A stretch of 64,000 nt of DNA, taken from PALSA-1335 sp965231025 (GTDB lineage: Bacteria; Patescibacteriota; Gracilibacteria; UBA1369). The notes under the pieces were generated by a model. It did no database searches. It had not been told where the DNA came from and was given only the letters and a program-made list of their open reading frames with translations. Below, piece by piece: positions 16,969 to 25,382 of the stretch; the first letter of the stretch is position 1; each line of letters begins with the position of its first letter. The position numbers and the translations under genes are program-made. The DNA lies in contig OZ246407.1 of NCBI GenBank assembly GCA_965231025.1, forward strand, positions 620,001 through 684,000, written 5' to 3'.

Positions 16969-19311
16969 ATGACGACAGCAAACGACACAACCGAAAAAAA
17001 ACTCCGGCAATACTTGGAACACATACTGAAAAACCTGCCGCACAAACCGGGGGTATACAAAATGAAGAATGCCGAAGGGCAGATCATTTACGTGGGAAAG
17101 GCCAAAGACCTCAAACACCGCGTTTCCAGCTATTTCCAGAACAAAAACGACAGCGGAGTTCGCACCCGGAAAATGGTTGAACAGGTAGCCGATATCGAAT
17201 ATATCGAAGTGGGGACCGAACTGGAAGCCCTGTTTCTGGAAACCAACCTCATCAAGGAACTCCGTCCAAAATACAATATCCTGATGAAGGACGACAAAAA
17301 CTACATATACATCAAAATAACCGTCCAGGAACCGTACCCGCGGATTTACCTCGTCCGAAAAGTTCAAAAAGACAAAGCCAGGTATCTGGGGCCGAAAACC
17401 GCGGCCCACAAAGTGATTAAAACGCTTAAGGTACTCAAAAGAGTATTCCCATTCAGAAACTGCTCCATGGCCATCGACTACGGCGTATACGGAGAAAACA
17501 AGAAATCGATGTTGATGACGGAGTCCAATCTCCGATACCACACAAAGCACTGCCTCGGCCCCTGCATAACCTCCGTGAGTCCCGAAGAATATCAAAAAGT
17601 CATCCGAACCGTCATCGAATTTCTTGAAGGTAAACACGAAGACATCATAGAAAAAATCAAGGAGGAGATGCTCCAGGCCGCCTCGGATAAAAAGTTTGAA
17701 ATAGCGGCGGCCATACGGGATAAACTGAAGGCGGTGGAGGACATCATAGAGCCGCAACGCATCAGCGACCCTCACCAGAAAGACCTGGACATCATCAACT
17801 ATGTGGAACAGGAGGACAAAGTCTATTACAACCTTTTCCAGTTAAGACACGGCAAACTGGTCGGACACGAGAATTTTACGTTCAAAACCGCATCGGAAAA
17901 TCAGGACGAAGACCGTGACGCTCTTTCCGCTTTTCTGGAACAATACTACGAAAAAGCGACGGATTTCCCAATTGAGGTGCTGATCCCTCACGAAATCGAC
18001 GACAAGGAAACACTTGAAGAATGGCTCACACACTTGAACGGTCGAAAGGTAAGCATCATCATCCCTGAACGGGGAAAGAAAAACCATTTACTGGACCTCT
18101 CTCTGGAAAACGCCCGCAGCTTTGCCCGGCAGAGCCAGATCAAGTGGCAGGGAGCTGAAAAGGGAAGCCGTGATCAGGCACTTCTTGATCTCATGGACCT
18201 TCTCAATCTCCCCAAACTCCCGTACCGCCTCGAATGTTACGACATTTCCCATTTCGGAGGGACCGAAACCGTGAGTTCCATGACCGTCTTTGAAAAAGGA
18301 TTTCCAAAAAAGGAGGATTACCGCAAATTCAAGCTTCACCAGGAAGAGTCAGGAGCGCCAAACGACTTCGCTTCGATGGAGGAAACGCTGACACGCCGGC
18401 TCAAGTACCTGAAACCCTCAAAAGCAGCATCGGAATTCAAAGTAAAAAAAGCGACAAAAAAAGAACTCGCCGGTATCTACAAAAAATGCGGCCTCGGTTC
18501 TCCCGTCCCGTTAAAGCCGCCCACGGAACAGAAAGCGGGGGAGAACCTTGTCGAAAAAACTCCGGAACCGGTAAAGCACTTTTTCACCATTGAAAAAGAG
18601 AAAAAAAACATCGGATTCATCCATGTCACCGTTACCCCGGGGAAACGCCACCTCATGGAAAGCGTAGAACTCGACAACCGCGTCGACCTCAGCGTATTGG
18701 TAAAAAAAGTCATCGAAAAAACACGTGCATCAAGGATTTACTACCGCTGCCCGAACGAACGGATAACCCAGTTCGAGGAAGCTGGCTTCCAGCACATCCA
18801 GAAACTTCCGGACGAACTTGCTCCGGTCGAAAACACCACATACCTCGTCTTTGACAAAACAAAATACGCGGAAGACAAATCGTTCAAAAAAGTCCCCGAC
18901 CTCATCATCATCGACGGAGGCAAGGGGCAATTGAGCTCCGCGCTCAAAGCACTGACAAAATATGAACTCAAACTCCCGATGATCTCCCTGGCCAAAAAAG
19001 AGGAGGAGATTTATCTTCCCAATAATCCCAACCCCGTCAGGCTGGAAAAATCCGACCCGATCAGCCTCCTCATCCAGCATATCCGGAACGAAGCCCACCG
19101 TTTCGCGGTCACCTACCACCAAAACTTGAGACTGAAGGCAACAACGAATTCCATCCTGGACACCATCCCGGGAATAGGCCCGGAACTCAAAATAAAACTC
19201 CTCCGGGCCTTTGGATCTCCCGAAGGAGTGAAAAATGCCACCATGCACGAAATATCACAGGTGGTTGGACACAAAACGGCAATGAAAATCAAAGCAAAAC
19301 TCGGCGAATAG
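16969..19311 (+). CDS. uvrC: Excinuclease ABC subunit C with a ~150-residue insertion in the RNase H-like domain
   Basis: UvrC makes both incisions in nucleotide-excision repair. At 780 aa it is well above the usual ~600. The GIY-YIG nuclease is at residues 22-100 (HKPGVYKMKN, IIYVGKAKDLKHRV) and a UVR helix at about 225-265. The RNase H-like domain keeps D425 (ECYDISHFGG), D649 (IDGGKGQL) and H710 (NEAHRFA). A C-terminal (HhH)2 region has TIPGIGPELKIKLLRAFGS. Between KYLKPS (484) and KKVPDLIIID (about 640) lies extra sequence with a GNAT-like strand-helix pattern. Both catalytic centres look intact. Confidence 0.93.
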   Translation: MTTANDTTEKKLRQYLEHILKNLPHKPGVYKMKNAEGQIIYVGKAKDLKHRVSSYFQNKNDSGVRTRKMVEQVADIEYIEVGTELEALFLETNLIKELRPKYNILMKDDKNYIYIKITVQEPYPRIYLVRKVQKDKARYLGPKTAAHKVIKTLKVLKRVFPFRNCSMAIDYGVYGENKKSMLMTESNLRYHTKHCLGPCITSVSPEEYQKVIRTVIEFLEGKHEDIIEKIKEEMLQAASDKKFEIAAAIRDKLKAVEDIIEPQRISDPHQKDLDIINYVEQEDKVYYNLFQLRHGKLVGHENFTFKTASENQDEDRDALSAFLEQYYEKATDFPIEVLIPHEIDDKETLEEWLTHLNGRKVSIIIPERGKKNHLLDLSLENARSFARQSQIKWQGAEKGSRDQALLDLMDLLNLPKLPYRLECYDISHFGGTETVSSMTVFEKGFPKKEDYRKFKLHQEESGAPNDFASMEETLTRRLKYLKPSKAASEFKVKKATKKELAGIYKKCGLGSPVPLKPPTEQKAGENLVEKTPEPVKHFFTIEKEKKNIGFIHVTVTPGKRHLMESVELDNRVDLSVLVKKVIEKTRASRIYYRCPNERITQFEEAGFQHIQKLPDELAPVENTTYLVFDKTKYAEDKSFKKVPDLIIIDGGKGQLSSALKALTKYELKLPMISLAKKEEEIYLPNNPNPVRLEKSDPISLLIQHIRNEAHRFAVTYHQNLRLKATTNSILDTIPGIGPELKIKLLRAFGSPEGVKNATMHEISQVVGHKTAMKIKAKLGE

Positions 19312-19371
19312 CACTCGCCAGCAAACAAAACTTATGATAAAATAATACTATAAAGCATTACCAATAAACTC

Positions 19372-19794
19372 ATGGATGCTTCCCCAGCACAACAAAGCCA
19401 AACACCGCAAAATCTCATAGTTGAAGACCTTGCCTCTCCGCAGCCGACGATGACCGCGAAAATCGTCAGATTTTCCGGGCAGTTGGATGAAAGCAATATT
19501 GATATCAACTCAAAAACCATTTACGAAATTATCGCCCAGCACCCTAAAGAACTGTTCCTGCTCCTGGAATTGAGCAAACTCGAATACATGAACAGTAAAT
19601 CCATAGGTTATCTCACGGACTGGTACGGTAAAATCACCGAAGGCGGCGGAAAAATAGTCATATCCGGCGCCCCGGACAGCGTCAGGGAAATTCTCCAGGC
19701 GGTCGGAATCACCGAACTCGTCAAGTTCTACAACACTTTCGACGAGGCCAAGTTCCAGCTCTTCCAAAAAGACGCGGCGCAGCCGCCGACATAA
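19372..19794 (+). CDS. Second STAS-domain antagonist protein
   Basis: A 140-aa STAS protein, paralogous to the one at 6940-7344. The predicted phosphorylation segment is identical (N74-S75-K76-S77-I78-G79), and the flanking GQLDESN and LTDWYGKI match too. The first 28 residues differ and are Q/P/S-rich. No kinase gene is adjacent, so it may share the RsbW-like kinase at 6359 or serve another. It follows uvrC by 60 nt and precedes a DUF446 gene by 18 nt. Confidence 0.86.
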   Translation: MDASPAQQSQTPQNLIVEDLASPQPTMTAKIVRFSGQLDESNIDINSKTIYEIIAQHPKELFLLLELSKLEYMNSKSIGYLTDWYGKITEGGGKIVISGAPDSVREILQAVGITELVKFYNTFDEAKFQLFQKDAAQPPT

Positions 19795-19812
19795 ACAATT
19801 TCACCTTTCAAA

Positions 19813-20142
19813 ATGGCGCAGGAAAGCACCCCGGAACACCGCGAAGCAGTAAGTACAAAGATCGCGGAAATTGAAGCTGAAATGAAAAGGATAAAGATGT
19901 GGCAAAACAGTCCGCTACCCGCTGAAAAGTTCAATTTCAAACTGGCCTTCGGGATGGACACCATGGCTTTTAGCCAGTGGATACAGTTCATCCTCATTCC
20001 GCGCGTCCATCAAATCCTGGAGAAGAAAGGTGGGTTCCCAAACGGAAGCATGATCGGCGTACAGGCAATGCGCGAGTTCGACGGATATGACGAAGCAGCA
20101 AAGCTCATTTCCCTTCTCGGGGAATTCGACGAACTATTCTGA
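19813..20142 (+). CDS. YqcC-like protein (DUF446)
   Basis: A 109-aa, all-helical small protein. FKLAFGMDTMAFSQWIQFIL followed by IPRVHQILE and a late FPNGS matches the pattern of the YqcC/DUF446 family, whose function is not established. It is probably co-transcribed with the STAS gene just upstream. Confidence 0.68.
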   Translation: MAQESTPEHREAVSTKIAEIEAEMKRIKMWQNSPLPAEKFNFKLAFGMDTMAFSQWIQFILIPRVHQILEKKGGFPNGSMIGVQAMREFDGYDEAAKLISLLGEFDELF

Positions 20143-20145
20143 CGA

Positions 20146-20862
20146 CTATTTCCTGCCCTTGCCCGAAGATTTTTTTGAGCTGTGCCCATTCCGCTTCCAT
20201 GCGCAACGGCCATCTTTTACATACTTACTGTGATACTCGTCGATGATTTTCATCGCTTCGGCAACAGTACGGGCAATGTAAATCGGACGAAAATCTTCCT
20301 TACTCACCAGATTTTCCCTGAGCATATATTTCTTCATCCACTTAATAAGTTCCTCCCACATCGTTCCGACCAAAATAATCGGCTTAAACTCAATATGCTT
20401 CACCTGCATGAGCTGCCAGGTAAAAAAGAGTTCGAGCATGGTTCCGATACCTCCCTGGGTCACCACCAACACGTTGGAAAGCGCCATGAAATACTCCAAA
20501 CGGGCTGAAAATGTCGCAAAATGCTTTCTAAGTTCCAAATACCTATTGACCGACTGTTCAAACGGGAGCCTGATCGTAAGACCGATCAGATCAGCCCTTC
20601 GTTTCTTGTCTCCCTCGGTATGGCCAGCAGCAGCCGCTTCCATCAAGCCTGGTCCGCCGCCGGTGATCAGGTCATATCCGTGAACACCTATCATTTTCGC
20701 CAACTGGAAAACTAATTTATAGGACTTTTCATTCATCTTCACCCGGGCCGAACCAAAGATCGCAACACCGAAATCGCACTTTTTCAGCTCACGCTTCAAG
20801 AAAAGTTGCTTTGGTTTGATGATCTTCGGTACGCCGGTTTTTAATGTATTTTTATGTTTCAT
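20146..20862 (-). CDS. LOG-family Rossmann-fold protein
   Basis: A 238-aa protein of the lysine-decarboxylase-like (LOG) superfamily, some of which release cytokinin-type bases from nucleotides. GGGPGLMEAAAAGHTEGD and LVVTQGGIGTMLELFFTWQL are the two nucleotide-phosphate loops. The usual PGGxGT reads QGGIGT here. The ATG at 20862 starts MKHKNTLKTGVPK; 17 codons of upstream open frame are not supported by similarity. The basic lysine-rich C-terminus is unremarkable. It converges on the DUF446 gene. Confidence 0.85.
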   Translation of the reverse strand: MKHKNTLKTGVPKIIKPKQLFLKRELKKCDFGVAIFGSARVKMNEKSYKLVFQLAKMIGVHGYDLITGGGPGLMEAAAAGHTEGDKKRRADLIGLTIRLPFEQSVNRYLELRKHFATFSARLEYFMALSNVLVVTQGGIGTMLELFFTWQLMQVKHIEFKPIILVGTMWEELIKWMKKYMLRENLVSKEDFRPIYIARTVAEAMKIIDEYHSKYVKDGRCAWKRNGHSSKKSSGKGRK

Positions 20863-20978
20863 ATTACTACTATTATAACACAAAACGCTATGAACCGATA
20901 GTAGCAAACACACCCCCTAAAAAAAGGCGTCCGGCAAAGTCGTCAATCAGAAAAACAGGCTGAAATGAGGAAAAAAGA

Positions 20979-21215
20979 CTATGAGTAGTTCTTTTGCAGG
21001 TACGCGACAATATCGGAAGACTCATACATCATTTCACCCTTGTCGGTATCGACCAAAAAAGGAACCTGCTCCTTGCCTCCGAGTTTGAGGAGAATTTTTC
21101 TGGAAGGAGCACCTTTGGGGCTCACCACGCTCGTATAACTGATATAATGATCACTCATATACTGCCTGACCTTCAAACAAAACGGACATTCCTCTTTGTG
21201 AAAAAGAATAATCAT
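20979..21215 (-). CDS. Glutaredoxin/GST-N-like thiol protein
   Basis: A 78-aa thioredoxin-fold protein with the redox motif CPFC at C10-C13. It also has the cis-proline segment KEQVPFLVDTD and a late YESSDIVAYLQKNY helix, as in glutaredoxins and GST N-terminal domains. The frame is open back through the tRNA gene, but the ATG at 21215 starts the conserved MIILFHKEECPFC. It lies 21 nt downstream of tRNA-Leu on the same strand and could be read from the tRNA promoter. Confidence 0.85.
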   Translation of the reverse strand: MIILFHKEECPFCLKVRQYMSDHYISYTSVVSPKGAPSRKILLKLGGKEQVPFLVDTDKGEMMYESSDIVAYLQKNYS

Positions 21216-21236
21216 GGTGAAAGCATTAGAAATATA

Positions 21237-21323
21237 TGGTGGGCGAGGAGGGACTTGAACCCTCACATCATTGCTGATACACGATTTTGAGTCGTGCGCG
21301 TCTGCCAGTTCCGCCACTCGCCC
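21237..21323 (-). tRNA. tRNA-Leu (anticodon CAA)
   Basis: The minus strand folds as a class II tRNA: acceptor GGGCGAG pairs with CTCGCCC, and there is an encoded ACCA end. The D-loop has GGCAGACG, the anticodon loop is CTCAAAA with anticodon CAA (decodes UUG), a long variable arm follows, and the T-loop is GGTTCAAGTCC. Length is 87 nt including CCA. Confidence 0.96.
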
Positions 21324-21398
21324 GGGAGTTCGGCCAAATGAACGCACACGGAATACTAAGGACAAAAACAATCCAAGTCAACACGGCCCGGAGATTTA

Positions 21399-21407
21399 TG
21401 GTATACT
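21399..21407 (+). promoter_or_regulatory. Extended -10 promoter for obg; probably leaderless message
   Basis: TGG followed by TATACT (extended -10) with no clear -35. The expected start, about 7 nt after the hexamer, coincides with the obg ATG at 21414, so the message would have no or almost no 5' leader. Confidence 0.5.
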
Positions 21408-21413
21408 GCCCGC

Positions 21414-22811
21414 ATGAGTACTTTTTGCGACCAGACAATAGTTGAATTTATCGCCGGAAAAGGCGGTGACGGCATGGTGCATTTCCGCCGTGAAAAATAT
21501 GTAGCCTACGGAGGTCCCGACGGAGGTGATGGCGGCAACGGTGGCGCCATTGTGCTGATGGCTGATGAAAACATCAACACCCTTATAGACTTCAACACCA
21601 AAAAAGTTTTCCGGGCCGAAGACGGTGGAAATGGCAAGAAAGCCAATTCTTTTGGAAAAGAAGGTGATGACCTCATACTGAAAATCCCCGCCGGCACCTT
21701 GCTCAAGAACTCTAAAACCGGCGAAGTCATCGCCGACCTCAAAAAGCACGGCCAAAAAGTAATGATCGCCCGTGGCGGGCGCGGAGGTATGGGAAACACA
21801 CACTTCAAAAGCAGTACCCACAAAGCCCCACAGTTCTCCGAACGGGGGGAGGAAGGGGAGCACAAAACGGTCTTAATGGAACTCCAGCTGGTTGCCGACA
21901 TTGGGATCATCGGTTTTCCCTCAGCGGGAAAATCGACGCTCATTTCACGCATTTCCAACGCAAAACCCAAAATTGCCGACTATCCATTCACAACGCTCAT
22001 TCCAAACCTCGGAGTCGTGGACATGCGCAGCTTTGACAAGCGGCAGGAAGGATCCTTCGTCGTCGCGGACATTCCGGGACTCATTGAAGGAGCCCATGAA
22101 GGAAAGGGGCTCGGTCATGAGTTTCTCCGTCACGTTTCCCGGACCGAACTGCTGATTCACATGATAGACCCGACCCGCGGCAACCCCGCGGAAGATTATA
22201 CAATCATCAATCACGAACTGAAATCCCACGACGAGCGCCTGGCCGGGAAAGACCAGATCGTGGTCATCAACAAAATCGACGCCGTGGACAGCGACACCAT
22301 CAAGGAGTACGAAAAAGCTCTGGTAAAAGCGAACAAGACCCTGAAGGGAAAGATCATGAAAATATCGGCCGTAACGGGAGCCGGGCTAAAAGAACTTGTT
22401 TTTGAAATGTTTAAAGCTGTGCAGCACATGCGGGCCAGACAGCTAGAATTGCTGGAAAAAGCCGAAGCCGCCATCGCCCGCAAAGAGGAAAGAAACTTTG
22501 CCGCCAGTGCGAAAGAAGGCGAAGGGGAAGAGCAAAAAGTTTTCCGTCCGCACGTCGAGAACAAGAAATTCACCATCAATTTCGTTCGGGCGAAACTCGA
22601 AGCCGAGAGCGGGAAAACCCGTAAAATATTCGACGTCAAAGGTTTCCGCATTGAACAGGTGGTCAAAATGACCGACCTCGATAACCCGGAAGGTATGGAA
22701 AGAATCTTCCACTTCCTGCAAAAAATGGGGATCACACGCGAACTTAAACGCATGGGAGCCACCGCAGGGGACAAACTCCGCATTGCGGGAAAAACATTAA
22801 GAATGCGCTAA
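21414..22811 (+). CDS. obg: GTPase Obg/CgtA
   Basis: Obg is a 50S-associated GTPase. The 465-aa protein has the glycine-rich OBG fold at residues 1-158 (GKGGDGMVHFRREKYVAYGG) and a GTPase domain with GFPSAGKSTLISRI, DIPGLIEGAHEGKGLG and NKID. The C-terminal OCT domain is also present (MTDLDNPEGMERIFHFLQKM). A charged linker rich in A, E and K separates the GTPase and OCT domains. It leads an obg-pth-rplU group. Confidence 0.97.
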   Translation: MSTFCDQTIVEFIAGKGGDGMVHFRREKYVAYGGPDGGDGGNGGAIVLMADENINTLIDFNTKKVFRAEDGGNGKKANSFGKEGDDLILKIPAGTLLKNSKTGEVIADLKKHGQKVMIARGGRGGMGNTHFKSSTHKAPQFSERGEEGEHKTVLMELQLVADIGIIGFPSAGKSTLISRISNAKPKIADYPFTTLIPNLGVVDMRSFDKRQEGSFVVADIPGLIEGAHEGKGLGHEFLRHVSRTELLIHMIDPTRGNPAEDYTIINHELKSHDERLAGKDQIVVINKIDAVDSDTIKEYEKALVKANKTLKGKIMKISAVTGAGLKELVFEMFKAVQHMRARQLELLEKAEAAIARKEERNFAASAKEGEGEEQKVFRPHVENKKFTINFVRAKLEAESGKTRKIFDVKGFRIEQVVKMTDLDNPEGMERIFHFLQKMGITRELKRMGATAGDKLRIAGKTLRMR

Positions 22812-22824
22812 TAACCTCCGCCAG

Positions 22825-23406
22825 ATGAAAATAATCGTCGGACTCGGTAACCCGGGAAAGGAATATGAAAAGAGCCGCCACAATGCGGGATGGATGGTTC
22901 TGGACGAACTACATAAAGAGCTGAATGGTGAACCCTTTAAAGAGGAAAAAAAGTTTAAAGCGCTTATAAGCGACGGGAGCTACCAGGGTCAAAAAATTGT
23001 CCTGGTGAAACCACTGACCTTCATGAACCTCTCGGGCGAAGCAGTCCAAGCTGTCGCCGCATTCTACAAAGTGCAGCCGGAAGATGTTATTTGCGCATAC
23101 GACGACCTAGATACACCATTCGGTTCCATCCGCATCAAACCCAAGGGAGGTGCAGGCACCCACAACGGCATGAAATCGATGGTCAAACACCTGGGAGAAA
23201 ACTTCCCAAGATTAAGGGTAGGGATAGAAAGCAGGGGAGAAACCTCTCCCGAAGAACATGAAACCACCTCATTCGTGCTGGGGAAATTCAATAAAAGCGA
23301 ACAAACCACCCTCAAAAAAGTCATGAAAAAATCCATCGAAGCCATCAAAACCTGGATTGCCGACGGAATCGAGGCCTCCATGAACGCTTTTAACGGCAAA
23401 GATTGA
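22825..23406 (+). CDS. pth: Peptidyl-tRNA hydrolase
   Basis: Pth recycles peptidyl-tRNA released from stalled ribosomes. The 193-aa protein begins KIIVGLGNPGKEYEKSRHNA with the catalytic histidine, then KPLTFMNLSGEAV, YDDLDTPFGSIRIK with the catalytic aspartate, and GGAGTHNGMKSM. It starts 13 nt after obg. Confidence 0.96.
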   Translation: MKIIVGLGNPGKEYEKSRHNAGWMVLDELHKELNGEPFKEEKKFKALISDGSYQGQKIVLVKPLTFMNLSGEAVQAVAAFYKVQPEDVICAYDDLDTPFGSIRIKPKGGAGTHNGMKSMVKHLGENFPRLRVGIESRGETSPEEHETTSFVLGKFNKSEQTTLKKVMKKSIEAIKTWIADGIEASMNAFNGKD

Positions 23407-23407
23407 C

Positions 23408-23436
23408 TTGCTTTTTGGGCAGGATTTCATTAGGCT
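23408..23436 (+). promoter_or_regulatory. Candidate promoter for rplU
   Basis: TTGCTT, 17-nt spacer, TAGGCT; an overlapping TTGACT lies 5 nt upstream. Start site would be about 20 nt before the rplU ATG. The same TAGGCT -10 recurs at 44331-44336. Confidence 0.45.
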
Positions 23437-23463
23437 AACAGAGCAAATTTTTATAAAAACCTT

Positions 23464-23778
23464 ATGTTCGCAGTTGTAGAAATCGGTGGCCGACAATACA
23501 AGGTCACCCAAAACGCAATCGTAGACGTTGAACTCCTTGACACCGAAGCGGGAAAATCGATGGAATTTGACAGAGTCCTCCTGGTTTCGGAAAACGACAA
23601 AGATGCCAACATCGGCATGCCTTACGTAAAAGGGGCAACCGTTGAAGCCAAAGTGGTGAAGCACTTCAAAGGTGAAAAAATCCGCGTATTCAAATTTACG
23701 CCAAAAAAACGCTTCAAGAAAACCCAGGGTCACCGCCAGAACTACACCCAGCTTGAGATTACCTCCATTAAGGCTTAG
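23464..23778 (+). CDS. rplU: 50S ribosomal protein bL21
   Basis: The 104-aa product has the bL21 signature: MFAVVEIGGRQYKVTQNAIV at the start, VEAKVVKHFKGEKIRVFKFT, and KKRFKKTQGHRQNYTQLEI near the end. In most bacteria rpmA (bL27) follows, but here the convergent rluD overlaps the last 11 nt and no rpmA is near. Confidence 0.96.
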   Translation: MFAVVEIGGRQYKVTQNAIVDVELLDTEAGKSMEFDRVLLVSENDKDANIGMPYVKGATVEAKVVKHFKGEKIRVFKFTPKKRFKKTQGHRQNYTQLEITSIKA

Positions 23779-24748
23779 TTTCCCGGTCTAAGTCATCAAG
23801 CACACGCTGCAAATCGGAAGGGAGAGGGCATTCGAACTCTCCCTTTTTTGTTGATTCCGTTGAGCCCAAAGCCATGCCGGTCGCGGGAAGCATGAAAGAA
23901 AGGTAAGACGCATGCAAAAACTGACGTTTAAGGCCGTAATGAACCTCAAACTGATGATTCAGCTTCGTACGGCCGTAGGTGGCATCCCCGACCAGAGGAT
24001 ATCCTATGGCCGCAAAGTGCACGCGTATCTGGTGGGTGCGTCCCGTCATCAGATATACCTTTACATAGGTATAATCGCCCAAATACCTGACAACTTCATA
24101 CTTCGTCACCGCATCCTTGGAGGATTTTCCCTGAATCACCGCCATCTTCTTGCGGTCCTGCATGCTGCGGCCGATGGGAGCGTCAATGGTGCCCTTCGCC
24201 GGTTCCAAATGGCCTGCAACCAAAGCATAATATATTTTCACGACCTGTTTCTTCTGAAATTGCTCCATCAGCGCCTGTTGCGCGCGATCATTCTTCGCAA
24301 CAACCAAAAGCCCGGAAGTATCTTTATCCAGCCGGTGGACAATCCCCGGACGCAACGTTCCTCCAATACCTCCAAGTGTTCCTTTACAATGGTACAAAAT
24401 CGCATTCACCAGGCTGTCGTCGCTGTGGGAACCGTGGGTCCCGGGATGAACCACAAGGCCGGCCGGCTTGTCTATGACCAGGACATTTTCATCCTCATAA
24501 ACGATATTCAAAGGGATATTCCTTGCCTCAATGGCAAGATTTTTGAGCGCTGGGAAGCGAACCTCAAGCTTGTCCCCCTCGTTAAGCTTCTGACTCGGTT
24601 TCACCGGTTTACCGTTCAGGATAACGGCACCCGATTGCAAAAGATTCTGGAAATAGTTCCTGGTGTGTTCAGGAAAGAGCTGAGGCAGCACTTTGTCCAC
24701 GCGCAAACCTGAATATTGCTCCCCAATAATCGCCCGTGAAACCCCCAT
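23768..24748 (-). CDS. RluD-family rRNA/tRNA pseudouridine synthase
   Basis: A 326-aa enzyme with an N-terminal S4 RNA-binding domain (residues 12-70, GLRVDKVLPQLFPEHTRNYF) and an RsuA/RluA catalytic domain. The catalytic aspartate is in IVHRLDKDTSGLLVVAKN, and TGRTHQIRVHFAAIGYPLVGD follows. The close match to RluD suggests a 23S target, but RluC or RluB specificity cannot be excluded. Its 3' end overlaps rplU by 11 nt, tail to tail. Confidence 0.92.
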   Translation of the reverse strand: MGVSRAIIGEQYSGLRVDKVLPQLFPEHTRNYFQNLLQSGAVILNGKPVKPSQKLNEGDKLEVRFPALKNLAIEARNIPLNIVYEDENVLVIDKPAGLVVHPGTHGSHSDDSLVNAILYHCKGTLGGIGGTLRPGIVHRLDKDTSGLLVVAKNDRAQQALMEQFQKKQVVKIYYALVAGHLEPAKGTIDAPIGRSMQDRKKMAVIQGKSSKDAVTKYEVVRYLGDYTYVKVYLMTGRTHQIRVHFAAIGYPLVGDATYGRTKLNHQFEVHYGLKRQFLHASYLSFMLPATGMALGSTESTKKGEFECPLPSDLQRVLDDLDRETKP

Positions 24749-24762
24749 ACGTAGAGATAAAA

Positions 24763-25290
24763 TTATTTTTTTTGTTTGGGACTGCGACGTTTACCCTGCG
24801 TATGACCCATAATTTTTGCAATGGCCTTCACATCCCGCAGCACCAAAGCTTCATCGGAAGTATCCGTGAACTTTGCCCTCGATAGTGTATCAGATAAAGC
24901 ACTCGTGCCGCCAGGAGCCGGAATCTCAAAATAACCGAGCGCCGCGAGCTTCGCTACCTTCCGAATCGTTTTATCAATGGCCCTGATCATTGTTTCATTT
25001 GAAACAAACTTGGGAAGATTGGAATTGAATTTGCACCCGATTTCAGCACCCAAACTGCCGCCGGTAACATAAATCTCTTCCCCGTTTGGAAAGGTGGCGG
25101 AAACGGCATGGGTATGGTCATCATCGTCAAGTTCGACATCCACTCCAAGAGTACGGAAAAACTCCCGGAGGGAACTCTTCACATCATCGGGAACCTCCCT
25201 TACGATGCGAACCAGGGCTTTTGATGGATACCCCAGCTCTTCTTCCTTGTCGTCAACACCGGACATACGCGCTTTACGTCTTGTAGTCAT
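24763..25290 (-). CDS. Hypothetical 175-aa soluble protein
   Basis: I do not recognise the family. The protein has a basic start (MTTRRKARMSG), an acidic patch (GVDVELDDDDHTHAVSATFP) followed by alternating strand-like sequence, a helical region (ETMIRAIDKTIRKVAKLAAL) and a basic end. No signal peptide or membrane segment is present. The ATG at 25290 fits better than an upstream start 33 codons earlier, whose extension does not look coding. It lies 14 nt upstream of rluD and is probably co-transcribed with it. Confidence 0.6.
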   Translation of the reverse strand: MTTRRKARMSGVDDKEEELGYPSKALVRIVREVPDDVKSSLREFFRTLGVDVELDDDDHTHAVSATFPNGEEIYVTGGSLGAEIGCKFNSNLPKFVSNETMIRAIDKTIRKVAKLAALGYFEIPAPGGTSALSDTLSRAKFTDTSDEALVLRDVKAIAKIMGHTQGKRRSPKQKK

Positions 25291-25382
25291 GAGAAATAAA
25301 ATTGTGGGCAAAACTATGTCACAGCAGCCATTGAAATGCAAGTGGGGATTTGTTAATCTTCCCACGCTTTTAACACGAAAAT

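Noticed and set aside
21216..21371. N-terminal extension of the glutaredoxin-like gene
   Set aside because: The frame is open upstream but passes through tRNA-Leu; the ATG at 21215 begins the conserved fold.
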